Source of the DNA: Pedobacter africanus
GTDB taxonomy: Bacteria; Bacteroidota; Bacteroidia; Sphingobacteriales; Sphingobacteriaceae
Assembly (NCBI RefSeq): GCF_900176535.1
Contig: NZ_FWXT01000001.1
Span: forward strand, 3,038,001-3,102,000
Direction of reading: 5' to 3'
Length of the DNA stretch: 64,000 bases
Part shown: positions 51,761 to 60,993 of the stretch, piece by piece
Layout of the letters: each line of letters starts with the position of its first letter
Numbering within the stretch: position 1 is the first letter of the stretch
Made by a program: the position numbers and the translations under genes
The notes under the pieces: model-generated
What the model was told of the DNA's origin: nothing
Database searches by the model: none
What the model saw: only the letters and a program-made list of their open reading frames with translations

Positions 51761-53215
51761 ATGGGACTTCAGAAGGCCACAATTTCGGGGTTAATTTGGA
51801 CATTAGCTCAACAATTTAGTGTTCAGATAATTTACTTTATCACTCAAATTATTCTTGCGAGACTGTTGTCTCCTTCTGCTTTCGGCTTAATTGCTATGTT
51901 GCAAATTTTTATATCTATCGGGCAAATTTTGATAGATAATGGGATGGCTACTTCATTAATCAGAACTCAAAATGTTGATGAACGGGATTACTCAACCGTT
52001 TTTATTATTAACATGGTGTCTAGCGTATTGATTTATATGATCATCTTTATCCTTGCACCTTTTATCGCGTCTTTTTATAATCTTTCTGAATTGACTTTGA
52101 TTGTAAGGGTTTATACATTGTCGTTCATTATTCAAGCATTGGTCGGTGTCCAAACAACTCAGTTAACGAAAGCGATGAATTTTAAGCTCCAAATGTTAAT
52201 GCAGGTTCCTTCAGCAATTATTGGAGGAATATCAGGGATAATATTAGCAATAATGGGGTATGGCGTTTGGAGTTTGGTTTGGATGGCGCTTATCCGCACT
52301 TTTGTTTTTATGGTGCAGCATTGGTTCTATACAGATTGGAGACCTAAATTAATGTTTGACAAATTAAAATTAAAATATCATTTTGGCTTTGGCTACAAAC
52401 TTACACTTTCTGGGGTGCTTGATGTGATTTATACTAATTCCTATAATCTTATCATCGGAAAGCTATTTTCAACTACACAGCTTGGATATTATAATCAAGC
52501 GGACACATTGAGGATGTTTCCTGTAAACAATATTTCTATGGCATTGAATAAGGTAACCTATCCAATGTTTGCCTCCATTAACAATGACGATGAGAAATTA
52601 AAGATTGCATATAAAAAATTAATGACGCAGATTTTATTTTGGATAGTACCATTTATGCTTTTATTAATTGTGATTGCCAGACCTTTGTTTATTTTTTTGA
52701 TTGGAGAAAAATGGGAACCAGCAGTCCCGTATTTTAGGATACTATGCATTGCTGCTATAGTATACCCACTTCATATTTATAACCTTAATATAATTAATGT
52801 TAAAGGAAGAAGTGACCTTTTCTTAAGGTTAGAAGTGATTAAAAAAATTGTTGGGTTATCAGTGATTGGCATTTCACTTTTTTTTGGAATGCCTGGACTT
52901 TTGATTGGACAAGTATTGTTTTCATTTGGTGCGGTATACATTAACACCTATTATAGTGGTAAAATGATTAATTATTCGTTAAAAGAGCAAATGAAAGATA
53001 TTTACCCCATTTTTTTAATCGCGGTATTTACTTTAGTCATTACTTGGGGAGGGTACTTAATATTAGGCAACTATTTTCGTCTGGCAAATTTATTGCAGGT
53101 CGTTTTAGTTGGAACGGTTTTTTTTGCAACATACATAGGTGTTTGTTTTTTATATAAAGTTCCTGCTTTGCAAGACTTTAAAAATATTGTGTCTAATAAA
53201 CCTTTGTTACCTTAA
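51761..53215 (+). CDS. MOP-family polysaccharide flippase (WzxC-like)
   Basis: 484 residues from ATG 51761 (a TTG at 51758 precedes it). Twelve to fourteen membrane segments are visible, starting with QKATISGLIWTLAQQFSVQI and ARLLSPSAFGLIAMLQIFIS, the usual opening of WzxC-type transporters, and later YNLIIGKLFSTTQLGYYNQA. It moves lipid-linked repeat units across the inner membrane. The 50 bp before it contain no clear promoter, so it is probably read with the operon. Confidence 0.92.
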   Translation: MGLQKATISGLIWTLAQQFSVQIIYFITQIILARLLSPSAFGLIAMLQIFISIGQILIDNGMATSLIRTQNVDERDYSTVFIINMVSSVLIYMIIFILAPFIASFYNLSELTLIVRVYTLSFIIQALVGVQTTQLTKAMNFKLQMLMQVPSAIIGGISGIILAIMGYGVWSLVWMALIRTFVFMVQHWFYTDWRPKLMFDKLKLKYHFGFGYKLTLSGVLDVIYTNSYNLIIGKLFSTTQLGYYNQADTLRMFPVNNISMALNKVTYPMFASINNDDEKLKIAYKKLMTQILFWIVPFMLLLIVIARPLFIFLIGEKWEPAVPYFRILCIAAIVYPLHIYNLNIINVKGRSDLFLRLEVIKKIVGLSVIGISLFFGMPGLLIGQVLFSFGAVYINTYYSGKMINYSLKEQMKDIYPIFLIAVFTLVITWGGYLILGNYFRLANLLQVVLVGTVFFATYIGVCFLYKVPALQDFKNIVSNKPLLP

Positions 53216-53226
53216 TTGAAAATTTT

Positions 53227-54309
53227 ATGATCCCTGTTACCAAACCTTTTTTGCCACCTAAAGAAGATTACGAAAAATATTTAAAAGGTATATGGCACCG
53301 TCGATGGCTAACCAATATGGGGCCATTGGCTAGTGAGTTGGAGATGAAACTAAAGGATCATTTGTGCATCGATCATTTGTTGTTTGTAACAAATGGTACG
53401 GTCGCTTTGCAGATGGCCATTAAAGCCCTTGATTTAAAAGGAGAGATTATAACTACTCCATTTTCTTTTATTGCGACGACAAGCAGCATTGTATGGGAAG
53501 GTTGTACTCCTATATTTGCAGATATTGATAAGGATACATTAAATATCGACGTGAAGAAAATCGAAGAAGTTATTACAGAAAGAACAACAGCGATTTTAGC
53601 AACTCATGTTTACGGTAATCCTTGTGATGTATTGGGAATTCAGAAGATTGCTGATAAATACAATTTGAAAGTGATTTATGATGGTGCTCATGCCTTTGGA
53701 GTTAAAGTTGAAGGTAAGTCAGTTTTTGAGTACGGAGATATAACGACCTGTAGTTTGCATGCTACCAAACTTTATCATTCAGTAGAAGGTGGGTTGATGA
53801 TTACGCAGAATGCGGCTGTTTTAAAGAAATTAGCCTACATAAGGAATTTTGGGTTTAATGGGCCGGAAGCTTTTGCAGAACTGGGCCTGAATGGGAAAAA
53901 TTCTGAATTTCACGCGGCAATGGGATTAGCAAACTTGGATCATATAGAAAGTATTCATACCAATCGAAAGTTGATTTGCGAGCACTACGATAAAAAGCTT
54001 AAGAATTTCAAAGGTGTTAAACCTGTGTGGAATAGTTTTGCGACTATGAATTATGCTTATTACCCAATAGTTGTAGAAGATGAAAGCCTGCTTTATAAAT
54101 GCATCGAGATTTTAAAACTTAATGAAATTTTTATAAGACGATATTTTTATCCTTCACTTTCCACAGTTTTGCCTTATGTAGAATCCGTTGAAATGCCAAT
54201 TACTGAGGATATTGCCAGAAGGGTTATGTGTTTGCCGTTGTATCATGATTTGAGCCTTGAAGAAGTTGATTTAATTTGTAGGTTATTGTTAAGGACACAA
54301 AATAATTAA
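53227..54309 (+). CDS. DegT/DnrJ/EryC1-type sugar aminotransferase
   Basis: 360 residues. The PLP enzyme opens with VTKPFLPP and RRWLTNMGPLASELEMKLKD. NGTVALQMAIKALDLKGEII is the cofactor phosphate region; YDGAHAFGV carries the PLP-stacking Asp; the Schiff-base Lys is in SLHATKLYHSVEGG. That last motif is the form seen in VioA/FdtB/QdtB-like enzymes acting on dTDP-keto sugars. With the PglD/NeuD-type acetyltransferase 4 bp downstream it would make an N-acetylated amino-deoxy sugar such as Qui4NAc; no dTDP-sugar synthesis genes lie in the window. Confidence 0.9.
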   Translation: MIPVTKPFLPPKEDYEKYLKGIWHRRWLTNMGPLASELEMKLKDHLCIDHLLFVTNGTVALQMAIKALDLKGEIITTPFSFIATTSSIVWEGCTPIFADIDKDTLNIDVKKIEEVITERTTAILATHVYGNPCDVLGIQKIADKYNLKVIYDGAHAFGVKVEGKSVFEYGDITTCSLHATKLYHSVEGGLMITQNAAVLKKLAYIRNFGFNGPEAFAELGLNGKNSEFHAAMGLANLDHIESIHTNRKLICEHYDKKLKNFKGVKPVWNSFATMNYAYYPIVVEDESLLYKCIEILKLNEIFIRRYFYPSLSTVLPYVESVEMPITEDIARRVMCLPLYHDLSLEEVDLICRLLLRTQNN

Positions 54310-54313
54310 ATGT

Positions 54314-54967
54314 ATGTTAATTGTAGGAGCGAGTGGATTTGCTAAAGAAATATTGCAGATATTTCATGATACAAATAATCTTTCTGATTTGGCTTTTTAT
54401 GATGACATAAATGCTAACCAATCGGTCTTTGAAAGATTTCAGGTTTTAAAAAATGAGTTGGAGGTAAAAGCATATTTTGAAGCACATGGACCCGAATTTA
54501 CACTTGGTCTTGGTAATCCTCAGTTGAGAAATAAGTTGTATATTAAATTTAAAGAACTTGGAGGGAAATTCAGCTCGGCTATTAGCCCATTTGCAAGAAT
54601 CGGGAACTACAATGTGACATTAGGTATTGGTACAAATGTACTTAGTGGTGCTACCTTTTCTAATAGTACCAAGATTGGAATAGGGGGAATAGTATATTAT
54701 AATGTTGTTGTTACTCATGACTGTATTATTGGCGACTTTGTTGAATTGTCACCAAATGTCCAGCTTCTTGGCCGGTGTGAAATCGGTAGTTTTACTCAAG
54801 TAGGATCCAATGTGGTTGTATTGCCTGACGTTAAGATTGGCACTAACGTAATCATCGGGGCGGGGGCGGTTGTGACGAAAAATGTACCGGACAATTGTTT
54901 AGTTGTGGGTGTGCCGGCGAAAGTCATTAAATATCTTGAACCATTGAATCTTGCCAAACTGTTTTAA
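54314..54967 (+). CDS. PglD/NeuD/VioB-type sugar acetyltransferase
   Basis: 217 residues. The N-terminal nucleotide-sugar-binding domain (LLIVGASGFAKEILQIFHDT, LGLGNPQLRNKLYIKFKELG) is followed by a left-handed beta helix of hexapeptide repeats (ARIGNYNVTLGIGTNVLSGA, VVVTHDCIIGDFVELSPNVQ, EIGSFTQVGSNVVVLPDVKI). His in VVVTHDC is the expected catalytic base. GVPAKVIKYLEP closes it. Acetyl-CoA-dependent N- or O-acetylation of a nucleotide sugar; most likely the product of the aminotransferase before it. Confidence 0.9.
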   Translation: MLIVGASGFAKEILQIFHDTNNLSDLAFYDDINANQSVFERFQVLKNELEVKAYFEAHGPEFTLGLGNPQLRNKLYIKFKELGGKFSSAISPFARIGNYNVTLGIGTNVLSGATFSNSTKIGIGGIVYYNVVVTHDCIIGDFVELSPNVQLLGRCEIGSFTQVGSNVVVLPDVKIGTNVIIGAGAVVTKNVPDNCLVVGVPAKVIKYLEPLNLAKLF

Positions 54968-54984
54968 ACTATAAAAATAAAAAT

Positions 54985-55914
54985 ATGACGTCTTCTGGGC
55001 CGAAAGTTTCCATTTGTATTGTTACTTACAATCAGGAAAAATATGTTGAAAAGTGTATCGATAGCGTGCTGGCTCAAATTGTAAATTTTGAATATGAGAT
55101 AATAATAGCAGATGATTGTTCGACTGATGAGACAAAAAATATCCTAAGCAGGTATTCTTCTGCCCATTCAGATAAGATAAAGTTTGTTTCGCACGAGCAA
55201 AATATCGGACCATTTCGGAATTTTGTTTTTGCGCATACTGAGGCACGGGGTGACTATGTAGTCCACCTTGATGGTGATGATTATACTTTGCCGGGAAAAT
55301 TACAAGCTCAAGCGGATTATCTCGATGAAAATCCAGATTGTGCTATCGTATGGCACAGAATGAATTCAATAGATCAGAGTAGTGGATTCATGTATGAAGA
55401 TAATTATGTTGAAAATGGAATAGTTTACAAAAAAATAGATATTGTAGATTTAATATCTAATATAACTATTGGTTTTAATAGTTCCAAGATGTATAGACGC
55501 GATTATGAGCATCGAGACTGGCTGGATTATTATGAATTGGATTTTCCGTTTAATGTTTTAAAAGTTATAAATAAAAAGAAGTATGCGGCTTTTGTTTCTG
55601 ATGCTGTTTACGGCGTATATCGAAGTAATATTGGAATAAGTTTTACTCATAACTATGAAATTAAGATTAAAATTTATAAATGGCTGTTAAGATATTATAA
55701 GGATAAATTGATTGATAAATCGCAAATAAATGCCAAAATAGCTTTGTTGCTATTGAGTGATTTAAAGCATCGTCAAAGAACAGTATTTTATGGTGTCTAT
55801 GCATTTTTAAGTACTTGTATGAGTTTTAAGATACAATCTCTTCGATTAATTCATTCGAAAAGGATCAATATTCTTACTAAGTTTAAAAAAGTTGATAAAG
55901 ACCTTTATTTATGA
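54985..55914 (+). CDS. Family 2 glycosyltransferase
   Basis: 309 residues. GT-A start VSICIVTYNQEKYVEKCIDS, IIIADDCSTDETKNILSRYS, and the metal-binding DxD-type HLDGDDYTLPGKLQAQADYL near residue 92 are clear. The C-terminal third is basic and membrane-associating in style. It adds one sugar to the repeat unit on the cytoplasmic side; donor and acceptor are unknown. It overlaps the next start by 4 bp (ATGA). Confidence 0.9.
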   Translation: MTSSGPKVSICIVTYNQEKYVEKCIDSVLAQIVNFEYEIIIADDCSTDETKNILSRYSSAHSDKIKFVSHEQNIGPFRNFVFAHTEARGDYVVHLDGDDYTLPGKLQAQADYLDENPDCAIVWHRMNSIDQSSGFMYEDNYVENGIVYKKIDIVDLISNITIGFNSSKMYRRDYEHRDWLDYYELDFPFNVLKVINKKKYAAFVSDAVYGVYRSNIGISFTHNYEIKIKIYKWLLRYYKDKLIDKSQINAKIALLLLSDLKHRQRTVFYGVYAFLSTCMSFKIQSLRLIHSKRINILTKFKKVDKDLYL

Positions 55915-56369
55915 TTTATTCTATATTTAATCATTTGGAACAGATGAAGCTATTGCTGCTTCTGGGTCAGAAAAGTTTAAAAATTCCTATGGTCGGTAAT
56001 TTTTTTTCTGTTGGATTTGAATATTTAATCAGAATTTTTTTTGCCAGTGACATTTCATGTAAGGCAACAATTCCTAGGAATGTAACTTTTGTTCATGGTC
56101 ATGATATTGTTATTGGAAGTGAAGTCATAATAGGAAACAATTGTAAAATATTCAATGGTGTGACTTTAGGAAATAAAGATACCGAGAGTGGTTTAAACAG
56201 CCATCCAACTATTGGTGATAATTGTGTAATCTCAACGGGTGCCAAAGTAATGGGAAATATTCGGGTAGGAAATAATTGTATCATAGGAGCGAACTCTGTT
56301 CTGTTTATTGATGTTCCAGATAATTCCATTGCTGTAGGGGTACCTGCCAGGATTTTAAGAAAGGATTAA
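55911..56369 (+). CDS. Serine-acetyltransferase-like hexapeptide acyltransferase
   Basis: 152 residues. An N-terminal helical section of about 45 residues precedes a left-handed beta helix in CysE style: KATIPRNVTFVHGHDIVIGS, EVIIGNNCKIFNGVTLGNKD, HPTIGDNCVISTGAKVMGNI, VGVPARILRKD. The protein is far shorter than CysE, so it probably acetylates a sugar of the polysaccharide and not serine. Start lies within the stop of the glycosyltransferase. Confidence 0.85.
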   Translation: MIYSIFNHLEQMKLLLLLGQKSLKIPMVGNFFSVGFEYLIRIFFASDISCKATIPRNVTFVHGHDIVIGSEVIIGNNCKIFNGVTLGNKDTESGLNSHPTIGDNCVISTGAKVMGNIRVGNNCIIGANSVLFIDVPDNSIAVGVPARILRKD

Positions 56370-56373
56370 CTGA

Positions 56374-57576
56374 ATGACGACGGCAGATGCATATAACAGT
56401 ATAAAAAAGTGGTGGTATCTGCCCTTCTTAGCCTATGTAATACCGAATATATTTATGGCCGGTTTTACCTCAGTTATTGACCTGCTATTTGTAGACAATA
56501 TTCCTCTACCACTAACTGCGAGTTATTGGCAAATAGGTATTTCCTTGATTTTAGTGCTTCTGTCTTTTTATTTCATAAAGTATGTATCGTTAACGTTTAA
56601 TAAAATTGGATTTGCTTATAGGGATTCTGCCCCAAGTAGTTACTTAGGAGTAGTTATCTTTATATTGCAGTTTTTTCAATTGATTGTACTAATCATTTTT
56701 GATTTTGGAAGAGTTGGAGGCGTTTCAACATCTAGTAATTATTTAGTTTTACTGGCTAGCTATATACCTTCAGATACACTTTTCTTAGTTTATTATGGTC
56801 ACCATAGGAAAAATGGAGTTCCTTGGTTTAACCTTGCTGTCTATTTAATTACGTCTATATTACAAGGTTGGACGGGTATTTGGTTGATATTGTTTTTTAT
56901 AGAATTTTACCATCAGCTAAATGTGATACCCTTTAAGAGAGTCGTAAGAAGAGGTTTATTGGTAATAATTGTGTTGGCGTTGCTTTACCCCGTAATAGAT
57001 AAATATAAATATATATTGCGAGGAGGAGAAGACTTTCAGGCTCATACAGCACTTGAGTCAGCAGGTGCATTGATGAATAGGTTACAGCAAGTGTCCGGTG
57101 TTATTTTAATATATCAAGAGCAGGCCCAGTTAAGTCGGGCCTTAAATGATAATGAAATAATACCCTTCTATTTAGATAATAGATTAGGGCTTTTGTTTTC
57201 TTATTCAGCGCAAAGGGTAAGTATGCAAAAGTATCTTACGACTAATTATTTAATTGACAGAGATTTATTTAGCAGAGACACTGATATTGACGCACTTGGA
57301 TGGTATACAAATGTTGGAATAGCAGGTTGGTTTCTAGTATTGAGTCCGATTGAGAATGTCTTTTATATTTTTTTTATCATTTTAATAATAGTAGTGCCAT
57401 TTTTAATTAATCATTATTTTTTAAAAAGTAAGGAGATTATACCTGTAATCCAGACTTTAACTATTATTTATGCATTTCATGGGTGGTTTAGTGTTCAATT
57501 AGGGTTTATATCGGGTGTTATTTTGTATGTTATGTTATACAATTTATTTATTAAAAGGGTAACAAATAGCTATTAA
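56374..57576 (+). CDS. Polytopic membrane protein, probable Wzy-type polymerase
   Basis: 400 residues with about ten membrane segments (WWYLPFLAYVIPNIFMAG, IGISLILVLLSFYFIKY, YLGVVIFILQFFQLIVLIIF, LVIIVLALLYPVIDKYKY). A large loop (about 210-310, GGEDFQAHTALESAGALMNR) sits between helices, as in O-antigen/EPS polymerases. No sequence motif is specific, but position among glycosyltransferases, the flippase and a Wzz-type protein, with no other candidate, favours the polymerase role. Confidence 0.75.
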   Translation: MTTADAYNSIKKWWYLPFLAYVIPNIFMAGFTSVIDLLFVDNIPLPLTASYWQIGISLILVLLSFYFIKYVSLTFNKIGFAYRDSAPSSYLGVVIFILQFFQLIVLIIFDFGRVGGVSTSSNYLVLLASYIPSDTLFLVYYGHHRKNGVPWFNLAVYLITSILQGWTGIWLILFFIEFYHQLNVIPFKRVVRRGLLVIIVLALLYPVIDKYKYILRGGEDFQAHTALESAGALMNRLQQVSGVILIYQEQAQLSRALNDNEIIPFYLDNRLGLLFSYSAQRVSMQKYLTTNYLIDRDLFSRDTDIDALGWYTNVGIAGWFLVLSPIENVFYIFFIILIIVVPFLINHYFLKSKEIIPVIQTLTIIYAFHGWFSVQLGFISGVILYVMLYNLFIKRVTNSY

Positions 57577-57577
57577 T

Positions 57578-58114
57578 ATGAAGGAATTTTTAAATAAAGT
57601 GTTTGATTTGGTCCTTTTTTTTACAAAAGGAGGAGTGGTGTATGCCAGAAGAAAGGGAGTTAAGGTTGGTAAAAATTGTAGGATTTATACTACGAATTTT
57701 GGAACAGAGCCTTGGCTGATTGAAATCGGTGAAAAGGTTACCGTGACATCAGGAGTTATAATTTTAACTCATGATGGATCAACATGGCTGTTTAATGATC
57801 AAAAGGGTAGACGATATTCTTACAAGAAAGTATTGATAGGGAATAATGTATTCATAGGTGTAAATAGCATAATATTACCTGGAGTCAAAATTGATGACAA
57901 TGTAGTAATAGCAGCAGGAAGTGTTGTTACTAAATCCGTGCCATCAGGAGTTCTAATTGGCGGAAATCCGGCGAAAATAATCGGGAGCTATGATGAATAC
58001 AAAAAGCGGGCTTTAGAAAGTTATACTTCAGATGACGATCTGGACAAAAATCTTAACTATAAAGAAAGAATAGATAAAATTATTGATAGTGATTTTAAGA
58101 AATATTTAGATTAG
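57578..58114 (+). CDS. Hexapeptide-repeat O-acetyltransferase
   Basis: 178 residues. A left-handed beta helix covers about 25-140: GVKVGKNCRIYTTNFGTEPW, IEIGEKVTVTSGVIILTHDG (His of the active site), VLIGNNVFIGVNSIILPGVK, GGNPAKIIGS. It resembles the maltose/galactoside acetyltransferase group, with a C-terminal charged helix. It probably O-acetylates a sugar of the polymer. Gap to the asparagine-synthase-like gene is 1 bp. Confidence 0.88.
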   Translation: MKEFLNKVFDLVLFFTKGGVVYARRKGVKVGKNCRIYTTNFGTEPWLIEIGEKVTVTSGVIILTHDGSTWLFNDQKGRRYSYKKVLIGNNVFIGVNSIILPGVKIDDNVVIAAGSVVTKSVPSGVLIGGNPAKIIGSYDEYKKRALESYTSDDDLDKNLNYKERIDKIIDSDFKKYLD

Positions 58115-58115
58115 T

Positions 58116-59936
58116 ATGTGTGGAATTTATGTGAGCAATATTGTCGAAAATGCTAGTGAGGCAAAATCTAAATTGGAACAGATTAAATTTAGGGGGCCTG
58201 ATTGTACTGGAATACTTGAAGTTGGTAATATTGTTTTTGGGCACCTCAGATTAGCAATTTTGGATCTGGATGTCAGATCTAATCAACCATTTGTTCACGA
58301 CAATCTGATTATTGTTTTTAATGGCGAGATATATAACTACCTGGATATTAAAAAAGAGTTGGTCGCTTGCGGGTATTCATTTCATACCAATAGTGATACA
58401 GAGGTATTGATTATTGCTTATCAAGAATGGGGGGTAGGTTGTCTCGACAAGCTTAATGGTATGTTTGCTTTCTCTATTTACAATAAGCAGACTAACACAC
58501 TATTTGTGGCGAGGGATAGACTGGGTGTAAAACCACTTTATTATTCGTGGGATAACGGGAAGATTGAGATTTGCAGCCAATTAAGGCCCATCGCGGATGA
58601 AAAAACAATTAATGCTTCGGCTGTGAGTATGTTCTTGGAATTGACCTATATTCCGAGTCCATTTACTATATATAATGAAGTCAAGAAATTACCTCCCGGT
58701 AATTACATGTATGTCGATTTGAATAGTAATGAGCTGACAATTAGTGAGTATTGGAATTTGAAGAAAGTTCAACTCGTAAATATTTCTTATGATGAAGCGA
58801 AAACTGAATTAAAGAAACTATTAGCTGATGCAGTTAAAATAAGATTACAATCTGATGTTCCAATTGGTACTTTTTTATCTGGAGGTATAGATTCTGCTCT
58901 TGTGACGAGTATTGCATCTTCTGTTGCTGGGAATACCGTAAATACTTATTCGATTGGCTTTGATGAGTCTAAATATGATGAAAGTAGACTTGCAGAAACT
59001 TATAGTAGTATTTTAGGTACAAACCATACAACGATAAAATGTACACCTGAAGATGTTATTAAACATATACCTCAGCTGATAGGTGTGTACGATGAACCGT
59101 TTGCTGACAGTTCCGCGCTTCCTTCAATATTATTGGCCTCTATTACAAGACAACATGTTACCGTCGCCTTATCGGGTGATGGCGGAGATGAAAGCTTTAT
59201 AGGATACAATTATTTTGAATGGATAAGAAAATTCGCGTATTTCTTGAAGATCCCGGGATTTATGAGAGGTATTTTAGGTGCAAGAATTATTGGCAAGATA
59301 TTTCCAAAAGCTGCTAAATACACAGAACTGTTATCAATCAGCACTATTCATGAATTTATTCTGGAAATCTTCCGAGGATTTAATTCGATTACTTTGGTGA
59401 GAGAAGATTCTTGGTTTAAACATTATGCTAAGTATTTCCAGTTGAGCAATGATGTTTATCAGAATGCGGCAGACTTAAATATAAAGCTATGGCTGGAAAA
59501 CGACAGTAATGTGAAGGTGGACAGAGCAAGTATGGCTTCTTCAATTGAAGTTAGAAGTCCTTTTTTAGATTATAGAATAATTGAATTTGCCAGAAGTCTT
59601 CCAATTTCTTTTCGGTATAGGAAAGGGGTTAGAAAGAAAATATTAAGAGATCTTTTAAAGGAATATATTGCGGAAGATATATTTACTGCACCTAAAAAAG
59701 GATTTGCGATTCCGATTTCATCTTGGATACGTAATGAACTTCGGGAAGAATTCATGCAAACACTTTCTGATGAATTCCTCCGAACAGTTCCTAATCTAAA
59801 CGTAAAAAAGTTTAAAATGATGATTGATGCTCATCTTAATGGTACCAGAGATTATTCGTCCTATATTTGGAGAGTATACGTATTGGCAAAATGGTATGAG
59901 GAGTTTGGTTTCTATCAAGGGCATGAAAAGAAATAA
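58116..59936 (+). CDS. asnB: AsnB-like amidotransferase 1
   Basis: 606 residues. The mature N-terminal Cys nucleophile is present (MCGIYVSN), followed by glutaminase motifs FRGPDCTG, GHLRLAILDL and VFNGEIYNYLDIK. The ATP pyrophosphatase domain has LSGGIDSALV (about residues 254-263) and VALSGDGGDESFIGY. In polysaccharide clusters such enzymes are thought to amidate hexuronic acids (as WbpS is proposed to do in Pseudomonas), which fits the TviB/TviC pair here. A house-keeping role in asparagine synthesis is less likely in this setting. Its end overlaps the next start by 14 bp. Confidence 0.9.
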   Translation: MCGIYVSNIVENASEAKSKLEQIKFRGPDCTGILEVGNIVFGHLRLAILDLDVRSNQPFVHDNLIIVFNGEIYNYLDIKKELVACGYSFHTNSDTEVLIIAYQEWGVGCLDKLNGMFAFSIYNKQTNTLFVARDRLGVKPLYYSWDNGKIEICSQLRPIADEKTINASAVSMFLELTYIPSPFTIYNEVKKLPPGNYMYVDLNSNELTISEYWNLKKVQLVNISYDEAKTELKKLLADAVKIRLQSDVPIGTFLSGGIDSALVTSIASSVAGNTVNTYSIGFDESKYDESRLAETYSSILGTNHTTIKCTPEDVIKHIPQLIGVYDEPFADSSALPSILLASITRQHVTVALSGDGGDESFIGYNYFEWIRKFAYFLKIPGFMRGILGARIIGKIFPKAAKYTELLSISTIHEFILEIFRGFNSITLVREDSWFKHYAKYFQLSNDVYQNAADLNIKLWLENDSNVKVDRASMASSIEVRSPFLDYRIIEFARSLPISFRYRKGVRKKILRDLLKEYIAEDIFTAPKKGFAIPISSWIRNELREEFMQTLSDEFLRTVPNLNVKKFKMMIDAHLNGTRDYSSYIWRVYVLAKWYEEFGFYQGHEKK

Positions 59937-60993
59937 AATTCTGATAATTGTTCCAAGTCTAAAGGCTGGAGGAGCGGAGCGGGTATTGTCTTTCTTGTCT
60001 AAAGAAGTTGATAAAGTTAAATTTGACGTATTATTGGTCGTAGTGGGATTTGAAAAAGACGCGACTTATGAAACGGGTCCGAATGTGGTTTTTTTGAAAG
60101 AAGAGAGACTACTTTTTGCTATTCCCAAACTGGTAAATGCGATATTTAGATTTAAACCCAGGATTATCGTTGGGTCAATAGTGCATGTTAATATATTTCT
60201 CGGGTTGTTGAAGGTGTTTTTGAGAGGCAAAAAGATAGTTATAAGAGAAGCCAGTGTGATATCAAAAATGAGTAAGTATACTTCTCATCGCTTAATTTTT
60301 AATCCAAATCTAATCAGATGGATTTATGGGAAGGCAGATATGATCATCTGTCAATCTTATGATATGTATAATGATTTTAGAAATCACTATGGTATCCAAG
60401 GTAAAAGATTGACTGTAATTAACAATCCGATTACTCAGGCAAATTCTTCTACAAAAAAAACGTTTGTTAAGAAAAACGTGCCACCAGTTAAATTTATAAC
60501 TATAGGTCGGTTAAGTGAAGAGAAAGGGCATATAAGGATTTTAAACCAGCTTGCGAAAATTACTTTTGAATTTGAGTATACAATTATTGGCGAAGGTCCT
60601 CTGAAGGATAGCATTTTTGAGATTGTTCATCGTTTTGGGCTAAGCGATAAAGTTAAATACATCCCACATACTCATGATGTAATAGGACAACTTGAAAATC
60701 ATCACTTGTTTTTACAAGGGTCGTTTGTTGAAGGTTTTCCGAATAGTTTACTTGAAAGTTGTGTTTCGGGAACTCCTGTACTGGCGTATTCTGCTCCAGG
60801 TGGTACGAATGAAATTATTGAAGAAGCAGTTAATGGCTATATGGTAGATGATGATGAAGCGTATTTCAGGATTTTAAATAATCCAGATGCTTACGTTCAC
60901 TTGGATAGACTGAAAATAATAGAATCTGTTGATGTCAAATTTTCTCCCGAAAGAATTTTGTCACAATATGAACGCCTTTTTGAAGAGATATGA
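59923..60993 (+). CDS. Family 4 glycosyltransferase 1
   Basis: 356 residues from ATG 59923, where MKRNKILIIVPSLKAGGAER is the standard GT4 start; the frame extends 33 codons further into asnB but this adds non-native sequence. The C-terminal donor-binding domain has FITIGRLSEEKGHIRILNQL, IIGEGPLKDSIFEIVHRFGL and GSFVEGFPNSLLESCVSGTP (E-x7-E motif). GT-B fold, retaining. Donor unknown. It overlaps the next gene by 4 bp. Confidence 0.9.
   Translation: MKRNKILIIVPSLKAGGAERVLSFLSKEVDKVKFDVLLVVVGFEKDATYETGPNVVFLKEERLLFAIPKLVNAIFRFKPRIIVGSIVHVNIFLGLLKVFLRGKKIVIREASVISKMSKYTSHRLIFNPNLIRWIYGKADMIICQSYDMYNDFRNHYGIQGKRLTVINNPITQANSSTKKTFVKKNVPPVKFITIGRLSEEKGHIRILNQLAKITFEFEYTIIGEGPLKDSIFEIVHRFGLSDKVKYIPHTHDVIGQLENHHLFLQGSFVEGFPNSLLESCVSGTPVLAYSAPGGTNEIIEEAVNGYMVDDDEAYFRILNNPDAYVHLDRLKIIESVDVKFSPERILSQYERLFEEI

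Noticed and set aside
59824..59922. Extended N-terminus for the first GT4 glycosyltransferase
   Set aside because: The extra 33 codons overlap asnB in another frame; the family start MKRNKILIIVPSL is at 59923.
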